The notes beneath the pieces were generated by a model. The model saw nothing but the letters and a program-made list of their open reading frames with translations. It did not search any database and was not told the origin of the DNA. Below, one piece after another: positions 13,930 to 15,053 of a stretch of 15,053 nucleotides of DNA. The position numbers were made by a program, and so were the translations under genes. The stretch spans positions 1 to 15,053 of the forward strand of contig CAIYQF010000147.1 in NCBI GenBank assembly GCA_903928325.1, read 5' to 3'. Numbering within the stretch: position 1 is the stretch's first letter; each line of letters starts with the position of its first letter. Origin of the DNA: an uncultured beta proteobacterium. Lineage in GTDB: Bacteria; Pseudomonadota; Gammaproteobacteria; Burkholderiales; Burkholderiaceae_C.

Positions 13930-15053
13930 ATGAGCAATAACATCCATATGGAAGTCGGTGCTGACGGCATCGCATTGGTGACTCTCGACCTGGTCGCAAG
14001 AAGCGTCAATGTTTTCACACCAGAATTCACGGCAGAACTGAGTGAGGTCATAGAGTCTTTGCGCGATCGCGAGGACATCGTCGGCGCCATCATCACCTCA
14101 GGCAAAAAATCGGGCTTTATGGCCGGGGCGGACCTGATGGACTTTGTCCACGTGCATGACAAAAATCTCACTCCGACCCAGGCCGCACAAGTTGTTGCGC
14201 CGGCTGCTGCCGCACTTCGCCGACTTGAGTTGTGCGGCAAACCTGTGGCAGCCGCCATCAACGGATTCGCCCTGGGTGGAGGCTTTGAACTTTGCCTCGC
14301 TTGCCACTATCGCGTATTGGTCGATAGCGCCAAAGCCGTTGTTGGTTTGCCCGAAGTAACCGTTGGCCTGCTGCCAGCAGGCGGAGGAACCCAGCGACTA
14401 CCACGTCTCATCGGGATAAAAAACGCTTTGCCACTGCTTCTCACGGGTCGCCACGTGAGTCCGGGCGAAGCGCTCAAACTGGGAATGGTCAATGCACTCG
14501 CTTCTGCGGACGACCTCATAAGCATGGCGCGTAAGTGGGTACTTGAGCACCCCGGCCACAAGCAAGCTTGGGACATCAAGGGCTTTGCTGTACCTGGTGG
14601 CGCCGGTGCGATGGCACCGCATTCAAACGAGAGCTTCAGCGTCGGCATGGCGAAAATCCGGCGCGATACGCAGGACAACGAACCGGCCCCGCTGGCCATC
14701 CTCTCTTGTGTCTACGAAGGCTCACAACTTCCGATCGATGCTGGCCTGAAGATTGAATCGGGATACTTTGGTCAACTATTGGCAGGCCCTGTTGCACGCA
14801 ATCTGATGCGAACCATGTTCATTCATCAAGGCGCTGCGCGCAAACTCAGCAAACGGCCGGCTGGCATTGAAAAAACTACGGTTCAGAAATTGGGGGTTTT
14901 GGGTGCAGGAATGATGGGCGCAGGGATCGCCCAAGTTGCAGCCGCTGCGGGTATTTACGTGGTGTTGTTGGATACCACCCAGGCCTCTGCAGATGCGGGG
15001 AAAACGCGTGCTGCTAACGGCTATGCCCGTGACGTCAAGGCAGGTCGGAGCAC
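13930..15053 (+). CDS. FadB/FadJ-type hydratase/3-hydroxyacyl-CoA dehydrogenase, 3' end cut
   Basis: The first 374 residues of a two-domain beta-oxidation enzyme usually near 700 residues. The N-terminal crotonase domain has AGADL (65-69), GGGFEL with E120, and GLPEVTVGL with E142, so hydratase residues are complete. The linker carries the family stretch NLMRTMFIHQGAARK (291-305). A Rossmann fold follows, with NAD-binding GAGMMGAG (325-332) at the start of the 3-hydroxyacyl-CoA dehydrogenase part. The gene then runs off the right edge. AAAGG lies 8 bases before the ATG, 11 bp after the thiolase stop. It would hydrate an enoyl-CoA and oxidise the hydroxyl to the ketone that the upstream thiolase cleaves. 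The separate hydratase at 11821 makes its hydratase domain partly redundant. Confidence 0.94.
   Translation, partial: MSNNIHMEVGADGIALVTLDLVARSVNVFTPEFTAELSEVIESLRDREDIVGAIITSGKKSGFMAGADLMDFVHVHDKNLTPTQAAQVVAPAAAALRRLELCGKPVAAAINGFALGGGFELCLACHYRVLVDSAKAVVGLPEVTVGLLPAGGGTQRLPRLIGIKNALPLLLTGRHVSPGEALKLGMVNALASADDLISMARKWVLEHPGHKQAWDIKGFAVPGGAGAMAPHSNESFSVGMAKIRRDTQDNEPAPLAILSCVYEGSQLPIDAGLKIESGYFGQLLAGPVARNLMRTMFIHQGAARKLSKRPAGIEKTTVQKLGVLGAGMMGAGIAQVAAAAGIYVVLLDTTQASADAGKTRAANGYARDVKAGRS

Overview
The window looks like a GC-rich betaproteobacterial chromosome, probably Burkholderiales and perhaps Comamonadaceae. That placement is inferred from codon use, protein families and gene mix; no rRNA or other marker is present.

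Left part (1-5577) is ordinary-looking chromosome with unrelated single genes. On the minus strand are a membrane-anchored CHASE4-GGDEF diguanylate cyclase (cut by the left edge, with a GDDEF variant signature) and a small nitroreductase. An MFS exporter on the plus strand diverges from the nitroreductase. A membrane-anchored M20 metallopeptidase converges on the exporter, and a small single-domain cupin follows on the plus strand.

Middle part (5578-6177) has no intact gene. It holds the 3' end of an IS3-family transposase with a probable terminal repeat, and the last about 34 codons of a tyrosine recombinase. The recombinase scrap stops about 20 bp from the next gene, so this looks like the scar of a mobile-element junction.

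Right part (6178 to the right edge) is a CoA-thioester catabolic cluster. A CaiB/BaiF-type CoA-transferase (minus) diverges from a large MalT-like ATP-binding LuxR regulator (LAL family). Downstream on the plus strand are an SCP2-thiolase-like protein with an extra C-terminal domain and no usual nucleophilic cysteine, an enoyl-CoA hydratase overlapping it by 4 bp, a true Cys-thiolase, and a FadB/FadJ-type hydratase/3-hydroxyacyl-CoA dehydrogenase fusion cut by the right edge. Together they would attach CoA to an acid, hydrate and oxidise the acyl chain, and cleave it. The substrate cannot be read from the sequence. No acyl-CoA dehydrogenase or CoA ligase lies in the window.

The strongest unexplained signal is a 16-bp palindrome, TCGTCG-N4-CGACGA, found three times and only between genes of this cluster: between the CoA-transferase and the regulator, before the thiolase-like gene, and before the thiolase. 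At the last two sites it lies exactly 22 bp upstream of a -10-like hexamer, which lies 6-7 bp before the ATG. This suggests one activator, most simply the local LAL protein, bound about 42 bp upstream of nearly leaderless starts.
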